Part shown: one piece after another, positions 14,805 through 24,038 of the stretch
How positions within the stretch are numbered: the first letter of the stretch is position 1
How the letters are laid out: each line of letters starts with the position of its first letter
NCBI GenBank assembly: GCA_028701555.1
Contig: JAQVQN010000002.1
Span: forward strand, 1 to 26,553
Reading direction: 5' to 3'
Length of the DNA stretch: 26,553 bases
Source of the DNA: Kiritimatiellia bacterium
GTDB lineage: Bacteria; Verrucomicrobiota; Kiritimatiellia; RFP12; UBA1067
Notes under the pieces: generated by a model
The model's database searches: none
Told to the model about the DNA's origin: nothing
What the model saw: only the letters and a program-made list of their open reading frames with translations
Translations under genes and position numbers: made by a program

Positions 14805-15702
14805 ATTTCCACCGCTTGTGGGCCCACAAATATTGTTCAGGAAAACGGCGTATTACGGCAGAAAGACGCGCGTTTATCTCTGTCAGCAGTGAGAGTGTGT
14901 CGTCACACTTGTCGCCAGTCGGCGTAAAGCTTAAAGGGGATCCGGTTACCATGCGGTATTTGAATGCAGACTCCCGGATAAAGGAACCGACTAAGATCGG
15001 GGCTCCTGACATTAGGTGCAAACGGGCGGGGGAGGTGTGGGTATAAGCCGGATGCCCCATAAAATCAACTTTGATGCCGTGCCTTGGTCCAGCATGTTGG
15101 TCCATAAGCAGGGTCATTGCCGCGCCCCGCGCGCGCCAGTCTTTAAGCACACCAGAGCTGAACCCCATTTTTTTAGGCACGATTGTTATGTCGCCACGAA
15201 AGTGTTTTTGTTTGAGGAAACGGTCGACGAAAGGATTGTTCATTTTACGTGCTACTGCGATCATCGGGCGCGAGAAAGATATAATTGAGGCTGCCGCCTC
15301 CCAGACGCCGTGGTGTCCGGTAAGGATCAGAATGGGCACGTCTGGCGAATTTAATAAAAGTTGCCATGAGTCTTCAGGGCCGTCGAAAACTATATGCTCG
15401 CGCCAGTTTTTTTCGTTAACGACGTTTCCGATTTTGAGAGCCTCGCAAATATGACCTGCAAGGTGTCCGAAAGCATGCCGCGCAATGCGGTCGGCGTTGA
15501 CCTTGTCCTCGGTGATGCCTGCCCGTATAATGTTGTCTACGGCGACGCGTCTGCGGTTTGTAAACAGCGGATAAACTTTGACCGCAACGGCAAATCCCCA
15601 AGCGTATGCCTTTTGATCTGGCACCAAGCCGTACATGGAATCAAGTAAGCGTATCAAAAGGTATTCAAGATAGGCTAACGGTCTAATGCTGACAAGATTC
15701 AT
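14803..15702 (-). CDS. LpxL/HtrB-family lysophospholipid or lipid A acyltransferase
   Basis: Membrane-associated acyltransferase, 299 aa, the usual length for LpxL/LpxM (HtrB/MsbB) proteins, which add secondary acyl chains to lipid A or related glycolipids at the inner membrane. The catalytic H-x4-E is H130-HGVW-E135. The C-terminal signature PEQYLWAHKRWK matches the family's P-x-QY-x-W-x-HRR-x-K. A hydrophobic N-terminal segment gives membrane attachment. It starts 7 bp after the TPR gene stop with no clear ribosome site, so translation is probably coupled. It implies an outer membrane with an acylated glycolipid. The acceptor cannot be told from sequence. Confidence 0.88.
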   Translation of the reverse strand: MNLVSIRPLAYLEYLLIRLLDSMYGLVPDQKAYAWGFAVAVKVYPLFTNRRRVAVDNIIRAGITEDKVNADRIARHAFGHLAGHICEALKIGNVVNEKNWREHIVFDGPEDSWQLLLNSPDVPILILTGHHGVWEAAASIISFSRPMIAVARKMNNPFVDRFLKQKHFRGDITIVPKKMGFSSGVLKDWRARGAAMTLLMDQHAGPRHGIKVDFMGHPAYTHTSPARLHLMSGAPILVGSFIRESAFKYRMVTGSPLSFTPTGDKCDDTLSLLTEINARLSAVIRRFPEQYLWAHKRWK

Positions 15703-15709
15703 CTCTGTT

Positions 15710-18700
15710 TCACTTCGAAAGCGCTTGTGACAAGCGAGCTGCCAGTGGCTTTAATTCATGCACAATCTCACGCGGCAGATAATCCTCATTATCCAATAAC
15801 TCAGACACGATCATTGCGGCTTTGTTAAGTTTTTTTTGTTTTATCAGCAAATTTACTACGGTCAAGCGCACACCTAGATCATCTGGCGAATCTCTCTCCA
15901 GTTGACTCAGAATGTCTTCTGCCTCATCAAGTTTTCCGGTCTCCAACAGTAGTTTAGCTAAGGTGTGTAAGGTAAAGCGGCGCGAATTGTCCAATGAAAG
16001 GGAGTGGCGCAGCAATGTTTCTGCGACCTCCAGTTTACCTTTTTTCAGCATTACCGCGCCGAGCCCGGCACAGGCTGTGGCGTTGCGTTCTTTCATCATG
16101 CTTCTCAGGAACAGATCTTCCGCCAGTTCCAACTGTCCGCGACGCAAGCGCACAGAACCCAAAAGATAATTTGCGAAAGGATGTTCCGGATCTATACGCA
16201 GCATGGCTTTCGAATCCTCTTCGCTGAAGGCTGGGACATCCAGCACGTCATCAATTTGAAGGATTAATTCGCGAACGTAGGTGAGGTTCTTGTTAAGAGC
16301 CAAAGCGCGCAGAAATGATGAGCGGGCAGCATGATAATCCTTCGGGCCATTGTGTTTTAATATATAACCACGGACAACATGCATCAAATAATGCTTTTTT
16401 TTGTTGGAGGCACTATGCATGGAAGGGAAGACGCGGTTTTCCAATTCTGGATACTCGTTCAACTTTATCAGTATTTCGCCTAAGAGTCCCCACAGCAAAA
16501 TATCATTAGGCCGGTTTGGTATTACTTCATTTAGCATATTCCGCGCTTGCTCGAGTTCACCCTTTATAAACAGTATAGAAGCTTCGTGCCAGATGATGTC
16601 ATTTCTCGGTACACCGTTTTCTTTGGCCAGATCAAGCCAGAGGCCAGCATCGGGCAGATCGCGGCGCTCGACAGCAATACGCGCTTTATTGATTAGAGCA
16701 AAGTGGTCTTTGTCATCTAGGTCAAGCAGGAAATTAAGCTGACGCTCTGCGTTATCCAGTTCATATGCGTCAATATGCTTCGAAATTGAAGCGTAAAAAT
16801 CTCTTTTTGTGTCGCGTATGACAGCTAAAGGGTTGGGGTTAGACTGGTTGGAATACAGCGAGATATGTCGGAATACGTTAGTTTTCTGCCAAAGGTTCTT
16901 GCGGATCAGTTCAATTATATCCGTGTTGATTAATGTGCCGCTTTCTGATTGCAGCTCTTTGGCGTTAAGAATAAACGTGTTGACTTGTTTCGGCACTTCG
17001 CGCAAGCGGCTCTCGATATCTGTCAAAGATTCTGGGCTGCCGCCTTGATTTAACGCCAGAAAATATCGGTTTATCAAGACCGACAGGTTGCTGGGCGACA
17101 GTTTCTCCGCCTGCTTCAGCAGGTCTGATGCTGCATCAGTCTGACCATCTTGATTGAGCAAGATTGCCAGTTCGTTATAAACCAGTGACAGTTGTTGCCG
17201 TAATGTCCTGCGGATCAGGGTGAACAACTTAATGCTGTCCGGTGCATCGGGGTATAGGATGGGCGAGAGCTGACTGACAAGGTGGTTGTGCCGTTCTATA
17301 AGTTTTTGGTTGTCCAACTCCATGTCCGCAAGTGTGCCGCCTAGGAAAAAGCCGTTTGGCACTGCATGAAAACCGTTGTCGCGCCAGGTTTCCGGCGCGT
17401 CGAATATGGCGATTCTGGCATGGGCGTTCGTATCGGAGCGCAGCCATTCCTTTAAGAATGCCGAGGTTGACAGATCGGCTGCATTGATCAGGCGGTGTCG
17501 GTTGGCTTTGAAATCAGGGCTGGACTGGATATGGTTGATCAGAGCTTTTGTGTTTTCTGCTTCATCTGCGGGGAATGTTGTTATGAAGTTGAGACGGCGT
17601 CCGTCCTTATGGGCTCTGATCAGCAAATGGTGGCGCAGGAAGCGGTTGTTGACCAGCCAGTCGCGAGAACCTAAGTCACGATAAATAACTTCCGTGACCT
17701 CGTCAGCAAAACATCCCTCCAGCGGGTCGATATCATTAAAACTGCGGAAAGGGGTTATTAAGGTTAATAACAGTAGAGGCCAGCAAAGAACAGCCCCAAC
17801 GCGACATATATAGGGATTGTCCCTATATTCGTAATAATCCAACTCATCGTCGGGCTTGTCATCGTAAATTTCAGACATTAAGAACCACACCGCAATCATA
17901 AGGCCTGTGAGCAGCGCTATGATGACGTAGCTGAAAATCGGTATTTTCAGTGTCATGCGCGCTATACCCCATGGTGAGACCGGGAGATTTAGCAGGCTGG
18001 GTATCAGTGTTGCCACCAAGACCAACTGGAGCCCAAAATTGATTAGATTGCGTTGGCGGAAAGAGTGCGAGAACACAAAAAGCGCGATTGAAGACGGGAA
18101 GAGCACTTGAACAAAGACATAGCTCCAGCCGAAGCTTGGCACCCAGGACAACACCTCTTGCATCACAGTCTGGGTGTATGCGTTTAGTATCGGTCGCGGC
18201 GCAGGTATGGGGATTGCGGCGCAATAAGAGGCCGCATCCCACAAGATCAACAATGAGAGTGTGACGCCTGCCAAACTTATAATAATTGCGAAAAGAATAT
18301 TGTACATGGTGGCCTGGCCGTTCAGGATCAGCGCTCTCAAAAGCAGCAATCCGCCGACAGGTGCCAAGATCAAGAACAGCGACGATTCAGTGATGCAGAC
18401 AGACAGCAGAAAAACCCCCAAGAACAAGGTCCACAGCCCGCCCCGCTGATCGTATGAGACAAACAGGTTAATGATCAGAAGAAAAAGCATCAGATCAAAT
18501 GCGTACGGGTAAAGTCGTGTCGCTGTAAGCCAGAATGGTGCGCAGAAAGCCAGTGCGCTCGCGGCACCTAGGCCGCCTAAAACGGCGGCATATGCTACAC
18601 GCCAGTTGTGTTGCTGAACCGAGGCAGGAATAGATATAGAACCGTCGGCGTTTATCGCTATACCCATATCAGATTGGGCTGGCGACCGGTTGTCTGAGTC

Positions 18701-19081
18701 ACGCTGGTTGGGGGGCAGCGCGGCCATAGAGCCGCCCGGGTCTTCGCACGCGAAGATAAAAACCAAGCGTGCGGTCATCAGATAAAACAAAGAAGTGGCC
18801 ATCGCACCGCAAAAGGCACATAAGATGTTAAGCCTGACGGGCAGAGAGGCGTGCGGCAGCATGGCTATCACACGCGCAACCATATTAAAAAGCGGATAAG
18901 TCAAATCCTCGGGCTGGCAAAGTTCCGCTGCGCAGGCTGTTAAGAAAGCGGACAAGCCAGGATAAACGTTGGCGAAGATTGTGCGGTAAAAAACGATGCC
19001 AGGTATTATTGCCGTGAAAGGCAGAAAAAAGCGGATTAAATGCCATGGAGTCGCGAAGAGGCGTTTTCGTAGTCTAAACAT
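15710..19081 (-). CDS. Large membrane protein: DUF2723-like N-terminus plus TPR repeats
   Basis: 1123 aa from ATG 19081. Residues about 14-490 hold about ten hydrophobic segments arranged as in GT-C glycosyltransferase-like DUF2723 proteins. The first loop reads GLSAFLTACAAEL, then QPEDLTYPLFNMVARV, where DUF2723 proteins typically have an acidic D/E-x-x-E motif and HPPGYPLF; the signature is therefore degraded. The C-terminal half (about 650-1120) is helical with several TPR units (for example ANYLLGSVRLRRGQLELAED). The start is uncertain: the frame is open to 19198, which would overlap kduI by 25 bp; ATG 19081 begins the basic, membrane-like N-terminus, but no ribosome site is seen. It lies between kduI and the acyltransferase in one probable operon. 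Glycan transfer to envelope components is inference. Confidence 0.75.
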   Translation of the reverse strand: MFRLRKRLFATPWHLIRFFLPFTAIIPGIVFYRTIFANVYPGLSAFLTACAAELCQPEDLTYPLFNMVARVIAMLPHASLPVRLNILCAFCGAMATSLFYLMTARLVFIFACEDPGGSMAALPPNQRDSDNRSPAQSDMGIAINADGSISIPASVQQHNWRVAYAAVLGGLGAASALAFCAPFWLTATRLYPYAFDLMLFLLIINLFVSYDQRGGLWTLFLGVFLLSVCITESSLFLILAPVGGLLLLRALILNGQATMYNILFAIIISLAGVTLSLLILWDAASYCAAIPIPAPRPILNAYTQTVMQEVLSWVPSFGWSYVFVQVLFPSSIALFVFSHSFRQRNLINFGLQLVLVATLIPSLLNLPVSPWGIARMTLKIPIFSYVIIALLTGLMIAVWFLMSEIYDDKPDDELDYYEYRDNPYICRVGAVLCWPLLLLTLITPFRSFNDIDPLEGCFADEVTEVIYRDLGSRDWLVNNRFLRHHLLIRAHKDGRRLNFITTFPADEAENTKALINHIQSSPDFKANRHRLINAADLSTSAFLKEWLRSDTNAHARIAIFDAPETWRDNGFHAVPNGFFLGGTLADMELDNQKLIERHNHLVSQLSPILYPDAPDSIKLFTLIRRTLRQQLSLVYNELAILLNQDGQTDAASDLLKQAEKLSPSNLSVLINRYFLALNQGGSPESLTDIESRLREVPKQVNTFILNAKELQSESGTLINTDIIELIRKNLWQKTNVFRHISLYSNQSNPNPLAVIRDTKRDFYASISKHIDAYELDNAERQLNFLLDLDDKDHFALINKARIAVERRDLPDAGLWLDLAKENGVPRNDIIWHEASILFIKGELEQARNMLNEVIPNRPNDILLWGLLGEILIKLNEYPELENRVFPSMHSASNKKKHYLMHVVRGYILKHNGPKDYHAARSSFLRALALNKNLTYVRELILQIDDVLDVPAFSEEDSKAMLRIDPEHPFANYLLGSVRLRRGQLELAEDLFLRSMMKERNATACAGLGAVMLKKGKLEVAETLLRHSLSLDNSRRFTLHTLAKLLLETGKLDEAEDILSQLERDSPDDLGVRLTVVNLLIKQKKLNKAAMIVSELLDNEDYLPREIVHELKPLAARLSQALSK

Positions 19082-19173
19082 AGTTAACTGGCTATTTCGC
19101 GGATTGTGGATATAAGTTGGAACAAATCCTGCCCGGCTGGTCATTTTTGCAATGCTGACATGCGGGATGAAGC

Positions 19174-20004
19174 TCAACGGAATTTGTTGAGGTCGCATTT
19201 GTCCATGTCGTCAAATTCTTGGTTTTCACCGCCCATAGCCCATACAAAGGCGTACTCTCCGTTGCCGACACCGCAATGTACGGACCAAGGCGGTGAGATA
19301 ACCGCCTGCTTTTCTTTCAAGACTACGTGGCGCGTCTCATCTGCCTCTCCTAAAAAATGCACGACAGAGCCGTTTTTAGGCAGGTCAAAGTAACAGTAAA
19401 CTTCAGTGCGTCTGTCGTGGGTATGCGGCGGGAAAGAGTTCCATACGCTGTCCTGGCGCAATTCCGTGAAGCCCATAACAAGCTGGCAGCTTTTGATGAA
19501 CCCCGGCCGTATATACTGGTAAATGGTTCTGCAGTTGGCTTCTGCGGCTGACCCCAGTTCAACCTTGTTGGCGTCTTTCAGCGAGGCCTTGGCCGTCGGG
19601 TAATCCGCATGCGCCGGATATGAGACCAAATAGAACATGGCCGGGGAATCTGCGTTATCGCTTGAGAACAATACACCGCGGCTGCCGCGCCTGATATACA
19701 AGCATTCTCGGGGAGACAACCTGTGTTCGGTGCCGTCGACAATGACGCTGCCTGCTGCTCCGAGGTTAATGATCCCGACTTCACGGCGCTCGCAAAAATA
19801 TGTGCAAGCAAGCTCTCTTGATCCCTGCAGCTCAAGCGCATTGCTGAGCGGTACAATCCCTCCGACTACAGCGCGGTCAACGTTCGTGTAACAAAGATTT
19901 GCAACCCCGGCCTGAAAAAGATTTTCCATCACAAAGCACTTGCGGAGTTCATCCGTTGTCATTCTGCGGTAGGAGCACCTGTCAGGAGCTTCAATAGTGT
20001 GCAT
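19174..20004 (-). CDS. kduI: 5-keto-4-deoxyuronate isomerase
   Basis: Cupin-fold zinc isomerase, 276 aa, converting 4-deoxy-L-threo-5-hexosulose uronate to 2,5-diketo-3-deoxygluconate during breakdown of pectin and other uronate polysaccharides. Zinc ligands H194, H196, E201 (HTHDRRTE) and H243 (WSVHCGVG) match E. coli KduI spacing. Other hallmarks: IDR-like NVDRAVVGGI near 41, CERREVGIIN near 71, and the C-terminal GENQEFDDMD. AAGGA precedes ATG 20004. No kduD, polysaccharide lyase or transporter is in the window, so it is an isolated pathway gene here. It is the first gene of the kduI-TPR-acyltransferase string. Confidence 0.96.
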   Translation of the reverse strand: MHTIEAPDRCSYRRMTTDELRKCFVMENLFQAGVANLCYTNVDRAVVGGIVPLSNALELQGSRELACTYFCERREVGIINLGAAGSVIVDGTEHRLSPRECLYIRRGSRGVLFSSDNADSPAMFYLVSYPAHADYPTAKASLKDANKVELGSAAEANCRTIYQYIRPGFIKSCQLVMGFTELRQDSVWNSFPPHTHDRRTEVYCYFDLPKNGSVVHFLGEADETRHVVLKEKQAVISPPWSVHCGVGNGEYAFVWAMGGENQEFDDMDKCDLNKFR

Positions 20005-20020
20005 TCTTTTTCCTTAAAAA

Positions 20021-20050
20021 ATTAAAAAGGCAATTAATTTGATGGGTCAA
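20021..20050 (-). promoter_or_regulatory. Possible kduI promoter
   Basis: On the minus strand TTGACC (20050-20045), 18 bp, then TTTAAT (20026-20021). The predicted start near 20014 would leave only about 10 nt of leader, so the ribosome site would begin the transcript. This is short but possible. The remaining 20051-20142 holds nothing recognisable. Confidence 0.3.
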
Positions 20051-20142
20051 TGCACAAACTTTATCATTATCAGATAACTAAACCAAGTGCGTATTTGAGA
20101 TGCGCTAATGCAATAAAGTTGAAATCCATGTGCACGACGATT

Positions 20143-22623
20143 TCAGTTGGGTCGAACTTTAGTTGTGGGGACGGCATCATAAGGGTTTTCCGGCCAATAA
20201 TGTTTTGGGTAGCGTCCGCGCAAGTCTTTTCTTACCAATGCGTAACCTTGCCGCCAAAAGCTCACAAGGTCTCGCGTCACCTGTACGGGACGGTTTGCCG
20301 GTGAAAGCAATCGCATAATCAACGGGACGCGCCCATCAGCGATAACAGGCGTGTTTTGCATGCCGAAAACTTCTTGTATCTTGACCTCCAAGTAAGGTTC
20401 GCAGTCATCATAATGCACCGTCACTTTTGACCCGCTCGGCACGGTGATATGCGACGGAGCAAGTTTGTCCAGAAGTTGCCGCGAACAGCCGCATTCCGCG
20501 ATATGACAGGCGATGATATTATGCATATCTAGACCCATTATTTGGCTCCAGCGCTTTACTCCGTCGCAAAAAGGTCTCAAAAACTCGGTTAAGTTGCCTA
20601 ATAATTCTGAGTCAGAAAGATCCGGCCACGGTTGTTCTTCAAATGTCTTATGCAGAAAGGTAACGCGTGCCTGCAAACTGCGTGATTTTTTTGTCCAAGG
20701 CAGTGCGTTTAAGCCTTTTAAGCGTATGCCTTCACAAAGGGACTCCAGAATGTCGCCGGTGTCAGGCTCTGGCAGTATCACCTCTTTAACAGTGATTGCC
20801 CCCAGACAAGTGCGGGTTGCGGCTTGCACGGAATCAGTGCGAGTGTTCCAAAAAGTTTTGGTTACGATTGAGTAGTGTTGTTTAAAGGCTTCATCGATTT
20901 CTTCTTTGGATATGGGCGCGGCAAGTCTTATGCGGGCTGCCGCCTGATCGTCCTGCAATTCAGCGGCAACAATCCATTCGTGCTGATTCAGAGGATCTGA
21001 GCTGTCTAAAAAAGCGCCTCTGCCGCTGCGCATAATATAGCCGCCTTCCGCGCCACGCTTACGGGCAAGGCGGTCTGGGAAAGCCCATGCCAACAGTTTT
21101 CCTTCTGACAGAGCGGTGGTGTCGGCGGCTGGATAGGCACTGCCCCAGTTCTTTGCTAGCTCAAGGATTCTCGCACCATGTCGGCCGCGCGGCTTTTGGC
21201 TAAAATGATCGCCCAGCAAGCGGACATCGGTTTGGTGGCGCATGGTTCGGTCTGCGGCGTTTTCGGAAATTATGGCGGCGAGCAGGCAGGCCTGCTGCGC
21301 GCAACCATGCCGGGCAGCCTCAATAATCATGTGCGACAAGCGCGGATGAACGGGAAGCAGCGACATGGCTTTGCCTTTGGCGGTGAGCGTTGGCGTTTCT
21401 GCAGCGGACACGCTTTTTGACAAGGCCCCCAGCTCCTGAAGCAGCGAGACTGCCTGACACCAGGCGGCGGCAGGCGGCGGCGTCAACCACGGCAGGCAGT
21501 CAATGGCAGGCGTGCCCCAGTCAGCCGACTGCAGCACAGTTGCGCAAAGATCGGCTTCAAGGATCTCAGGCAGTGTTTCAGGCAACAACTGACAGTCAGT
21601 CACTGGCCCCCACAATCGGTAACAGATGCCGGGGCATACTCTTCCGGCGCGCCCGCGCCGCTGGTCGGCCCGGTCGCGCGTGATCCGCAGCGTTTCCAGC
21701 CGGGACATGCCGTTGCGCGGCGAGAACCGCGGAACTCTCATCCAGCCGGTGTCGATCACAACCCGGATTCCTTCGATGGTTATGGATGTTTCGGCGATGG
21801 AAGTAGCTAGCACGACTTTGCGTTTTCCGGCAGGTGCAGGTGCTATGGCCGCATCCTGCGCTTCACGCGGCAAAGCCCCGTAAAGCGGGTACAGCGACAC
21901 TGATTCAGGCAGGCTTGCCGCACAGAGCGTTTCAAGCGTTCGCATGATCTCGCCCTCGCCGGGCAGGAACACCAAGATGCTGCCGTCCTCTTCTTCAAGC
22001 GCCTTTAAGACCGCAGACGCGGCTTGGGAAGGCAATGATCTCCCGCCTGTCCGCAGCCGCTCCAGCATTCGGGTCTCTATCGGATACATGCGGGTTTCTG
22101 CGGCATGGATGTCGGCATCTCCCATGTGCTCGGCGATTTTGCCCGTTTGGATTGTTGCGGACATTACAAGCATGCGCAGATCTGGGCGCAAGGCACGGCG
22201 AATGTCTAAGATTAAAGCAAAAGCCATGTCCGCAAAAAGGTTGCGCTCATGGAATTCGTCGAAAATGACTAACCCGGTTTCCAAAAGTTCCGGGTCGGAC
22301 AATATGCGTCTAGTTAATATGCCTTCAGTCAATAGCTCTATTTTTGTGCCACGTCCGACTTTACGGTCTAAACTTATGTGGTAGCCGATGTGCTGTCCTA
22401 TAGCTTCTCCGCGCTGACGGGCCATATATGCCGCTGCGGCGCGTGCCGCCAAACGGCGGGGCTCAAGCAGCAGAATCTTTCGGTTAGCCAGCCAGCTCTC
22501 ACCTGTAAGGTAGGGTGCCACGCGAGTGGTCTTGCCAGAGCCCGGCGGTGCCTGAAGCACGACCGAGCGGTTGCGCGCTAAGGAGGCGGCAATTTCTGGC
22601 AGAATTTTGTCGACTGGAAACAT
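20143..22623 (-). CDS. hrpB: ATP-dependent RNA helicase HrpB
   Basis: DExH-box helicase of the HrpB family, 826 aa, the expected length. Walker A GSGKT (28-32) lies in QAPPGSGKTT; motif II is DEFH (122-125) in IFDEFHERN, the variant typical of HrpB; motif III SAT is at 155-157; motif VI is QRRGRAGR (about 315). The helicase-associated and HrpB-specific C-terminal regions follow, ending with the Arg-rich LRGRYPKHYWPENP typical of the family. The biological role is poorly defined in most bacteria. It starts 58 bp after the PEGA gene stop without a clear ribosome site and could be the last gene of that operon. Confidence 0.95.
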   Translation of the reverse strand: MFPVDKILPEIAASLARNRSVVLQAPPGSGKTTRVAPYLTGESWLANRKILLLEPRRLAARAAAAYMARQRGEAIGQHIGYHISLDRKVGRGTKIELLTEGILTRRILSDPELLETGLVIFDEFHERNLFADMAFALILDIRRALRPDLRMLVMSATIQTGKIAEHMGDADIHAAETRMYPIETRMLERLRTGGRSLPSQAASAVLKALEEEDGSILVFLPGEGEIMRTLETLCAASLPESVSLYPLYGALPREAQDAAIAPAPAGKRKVVLATSIAETSITIEGIRVVIDTGWMRVPRFSPRNGMSRLETLRITRDRADQRRGRAGRVCPGICYRLWGPVTDCQLLPETLPEILEADLCATVLQSADWGTPAIDCLPWLTPPPAAAWCQAVSLLQELGALSKSVSAAETPTLTAKGKAMSLLPVHPRLSHMIIEAARHGCAQQACLLAAIISENAADRTMRHQTDVRLLGDHFSQKPRGRHGARILELAKNWGSAYPAADTTALSEGKLLAWAFPDRLARKRGAEGGYIMRSGRGAFLDSSDPLNQHEWIVAAELQDDQAAARIRLAAPISKEEIDEAFKQHYSIVTKTFWNTRTDSVQAATRTCLGAITVKEVILPEPDTGDILESLCEGIRLKGLNALPWTKKSRSLQARVTFLHKTFEEQPWPDLSDSELLGNLTEFLRPFCDGVKRWSQIMGLDMHNIIACHIAECGCSRQLLDKLAPSHITVPSGSKVTVHYDDCEPYLEVKIQEVFGMQNTPVIADGRVPLIMRLLSPANRPVQVTRDLVSFWRQGYALVRKDLRGRYPKHYWPENPYDAVPTTKVRPN

Positions 22624-22681
22624 GTATGTTGCGGGTGATGATGCGATGGCTGTTGCGGCTTTAGAGTTCAGGGCAAGACGA

Positions 22682-24007
22682 CTATTCTTCCTCTTGTAAG
22701 GGACCGTGTTTTTTTACATCCTTCATCGGTATGGTCTGGCTGATACCGGGCACGGTTTCTAGGCGAATGCCCTCCTCGTTCATGAATTCCAGCACGCCTT
22801 TGTAATAGGAGCGTGTGGTGGTCACTTCATAATTCGGAATGAATTTGCGCTGTAGCTTGAACTGTAGCGTAACTGTTTCGCCTCGCTTCAGGCTTACGGG
22901 TTTCTTTTGGTTGGCGAACCCTTTGCGGAAGATTTCAACCTCATGCTCGCCCTCCAAAACGTCTTCCACGGAGAATGGGTCTGATATGGCGTTGGAGTCC
23001 ATGCCGCGGGTTATAGTTATGCCGACTTTCTTGTCGTTCAATAAGATTGTGGCGCCGGACGGCGCGGTTACTATTTCCAGCCGTCCAGTGTTTCGCGTTA
23101 GCCTGAATTCCTCCGTAATGGAAGAGCCCTGGGGCAAATTCACTTCACGGGCGACTGGCTCATGGCCGGACAGATCAACCCTGACACGGTAGTTGCCGGG
23201 TGCAATATCAACCAGGTCCAGCGGAGTATGGCCTCTGTATTCGTTATTAATATAAACCCTGCCTTTTTCAGGGATAGACACGACGCGTAGTGTTCCCGGC
23301 AAGGGTTTGAGTTTGATATCGAGTGACTGGATTTCACCCGCGGCCAGCGCGATTTCCCGGGTGTGAGGTTCGAAACCTTCAGCCTTAACTGCGAGCGTGA
23401 CCGTTCCGCCAGGAATTCGGTCAATCCGGCAAGGCGCATGCCCGCGGCTGATGCCGTTGACCAGCACTTCAGCTCCAGCGGGATCGGATGAAACGGAAAT
23501 TGTGCCTGAGTCAGACATCAGCGAAACAGCCTGCTTTATTGGCGTTCGGCCTTCGATCACAACCTCGATTTCTTTGGCTTGGTAACCGGGCGAGGCAATC
23601 GTCAGCTTATGCAGTCCATGTTCTAAAGTGGTTATCAGCAGAGGAGTCTTGCCGAGGGAAATGCCTTTGTTTGATACTTCGCAATCGGGCGGGTCTGAGG
23701 TTATCAGCAGGATTCCGGTTATAGGCTCAAGTTTAAAGTTAAGAGTGCGGTTTACACCAGACTCCAAGACGACAGTATCGAACGCATCGCGGAAACCTGC
23801 CTTTTGAATTTGCACGAGATGCGGTCCAGCCGGCAGGTCTGTTATGGTTAGCGGGGCTACGCCTTTTGCAACATGGTTGACCATAATGGTAGCCCCAGAC
23901 GGCTGTGAAGCGATGTCCAGCCGGGTGGCGGGGCCTTTGCCGCCTGAAGCAATTAAAGAATGGAATATCAGGATTTGCGCAATAGTAAAACAAAAAGAAA
24001 GTTTCAT
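22682..24007 (-). CDS. Secreted protein with five PEGA domains
   Basis: 441 aa from ATG 24007, chosen because GGAG lies 6 nt upstream and the signal peptide (KLSFCFTIAQILIF) starts there; the open frame runs 22 codons further upstream. After the signal come five tandem PEGA-type beta domains of about 70 residues each, starting near 30, 97, 167, 238 and 308. They carry the pattern SxPxGAxVxVNxxxxGxxPLxI and an [LI]-x-x-G-x-H/Y motif. The fifth has a Ser/Asp-rich insertion. The last 50 residues (after about 390) are not PEGA and end in acidic EEE. PEGA domains occur in surface and S-layer-type proteins and at C-termini of kinases, probably as interaction modules. It follows the FHA gene by 31 bp in a Tad-like operon. 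Confidence 0.85.
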   Translation of the reverse strand: MKLSFCFTIAQILIFHSLIASGGKGPATRLDIASQPSGATIMVNHVAKGVAPLTITDLPAGPHLVQIQKAGFRDAFDTVVLESGVNRTLNFKLEPITGILLITSDPPDCEVSNKGISLGKTPLLITTLEHGLHKLTIASPGYQAKEIEVVIEGRTPIKQAVSLMSDSGTISVSSDPAGAEVLVNGISRGHAPCRIDRIPGGTVTLAVKAEGFEPHTREIALAAGEIQSLDIKLKPLPGTLRVVSIPEKGRVYINNEYRGHTPLDLVDIAPGNYRVRVDLSGHEPVAREVNLPQGSSITEEFRLTRNTGRLEIVTAPSGATILLNDKKVGITITRGMDSNAISDPFSVEDVLEGEHEVEIFRKGFANQKKPVSLKRGETVTLQFKLQRKFIPNYEVTTTRSYYKGVLEFMNEEGIRLETVPGISQTIPMKDVKKHGPLQEEE

Positions 24008-24038
24008 ATAGTGCTCCACATTATAGACACGACAAATG

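Noticed and set aside
14609..15046. Plus-strand ORF of 145 codons
   Set aside because: It runs through the sRNA and its terminator and lies antisense to the well-supported acyltransferase gene; its translation has no family features.
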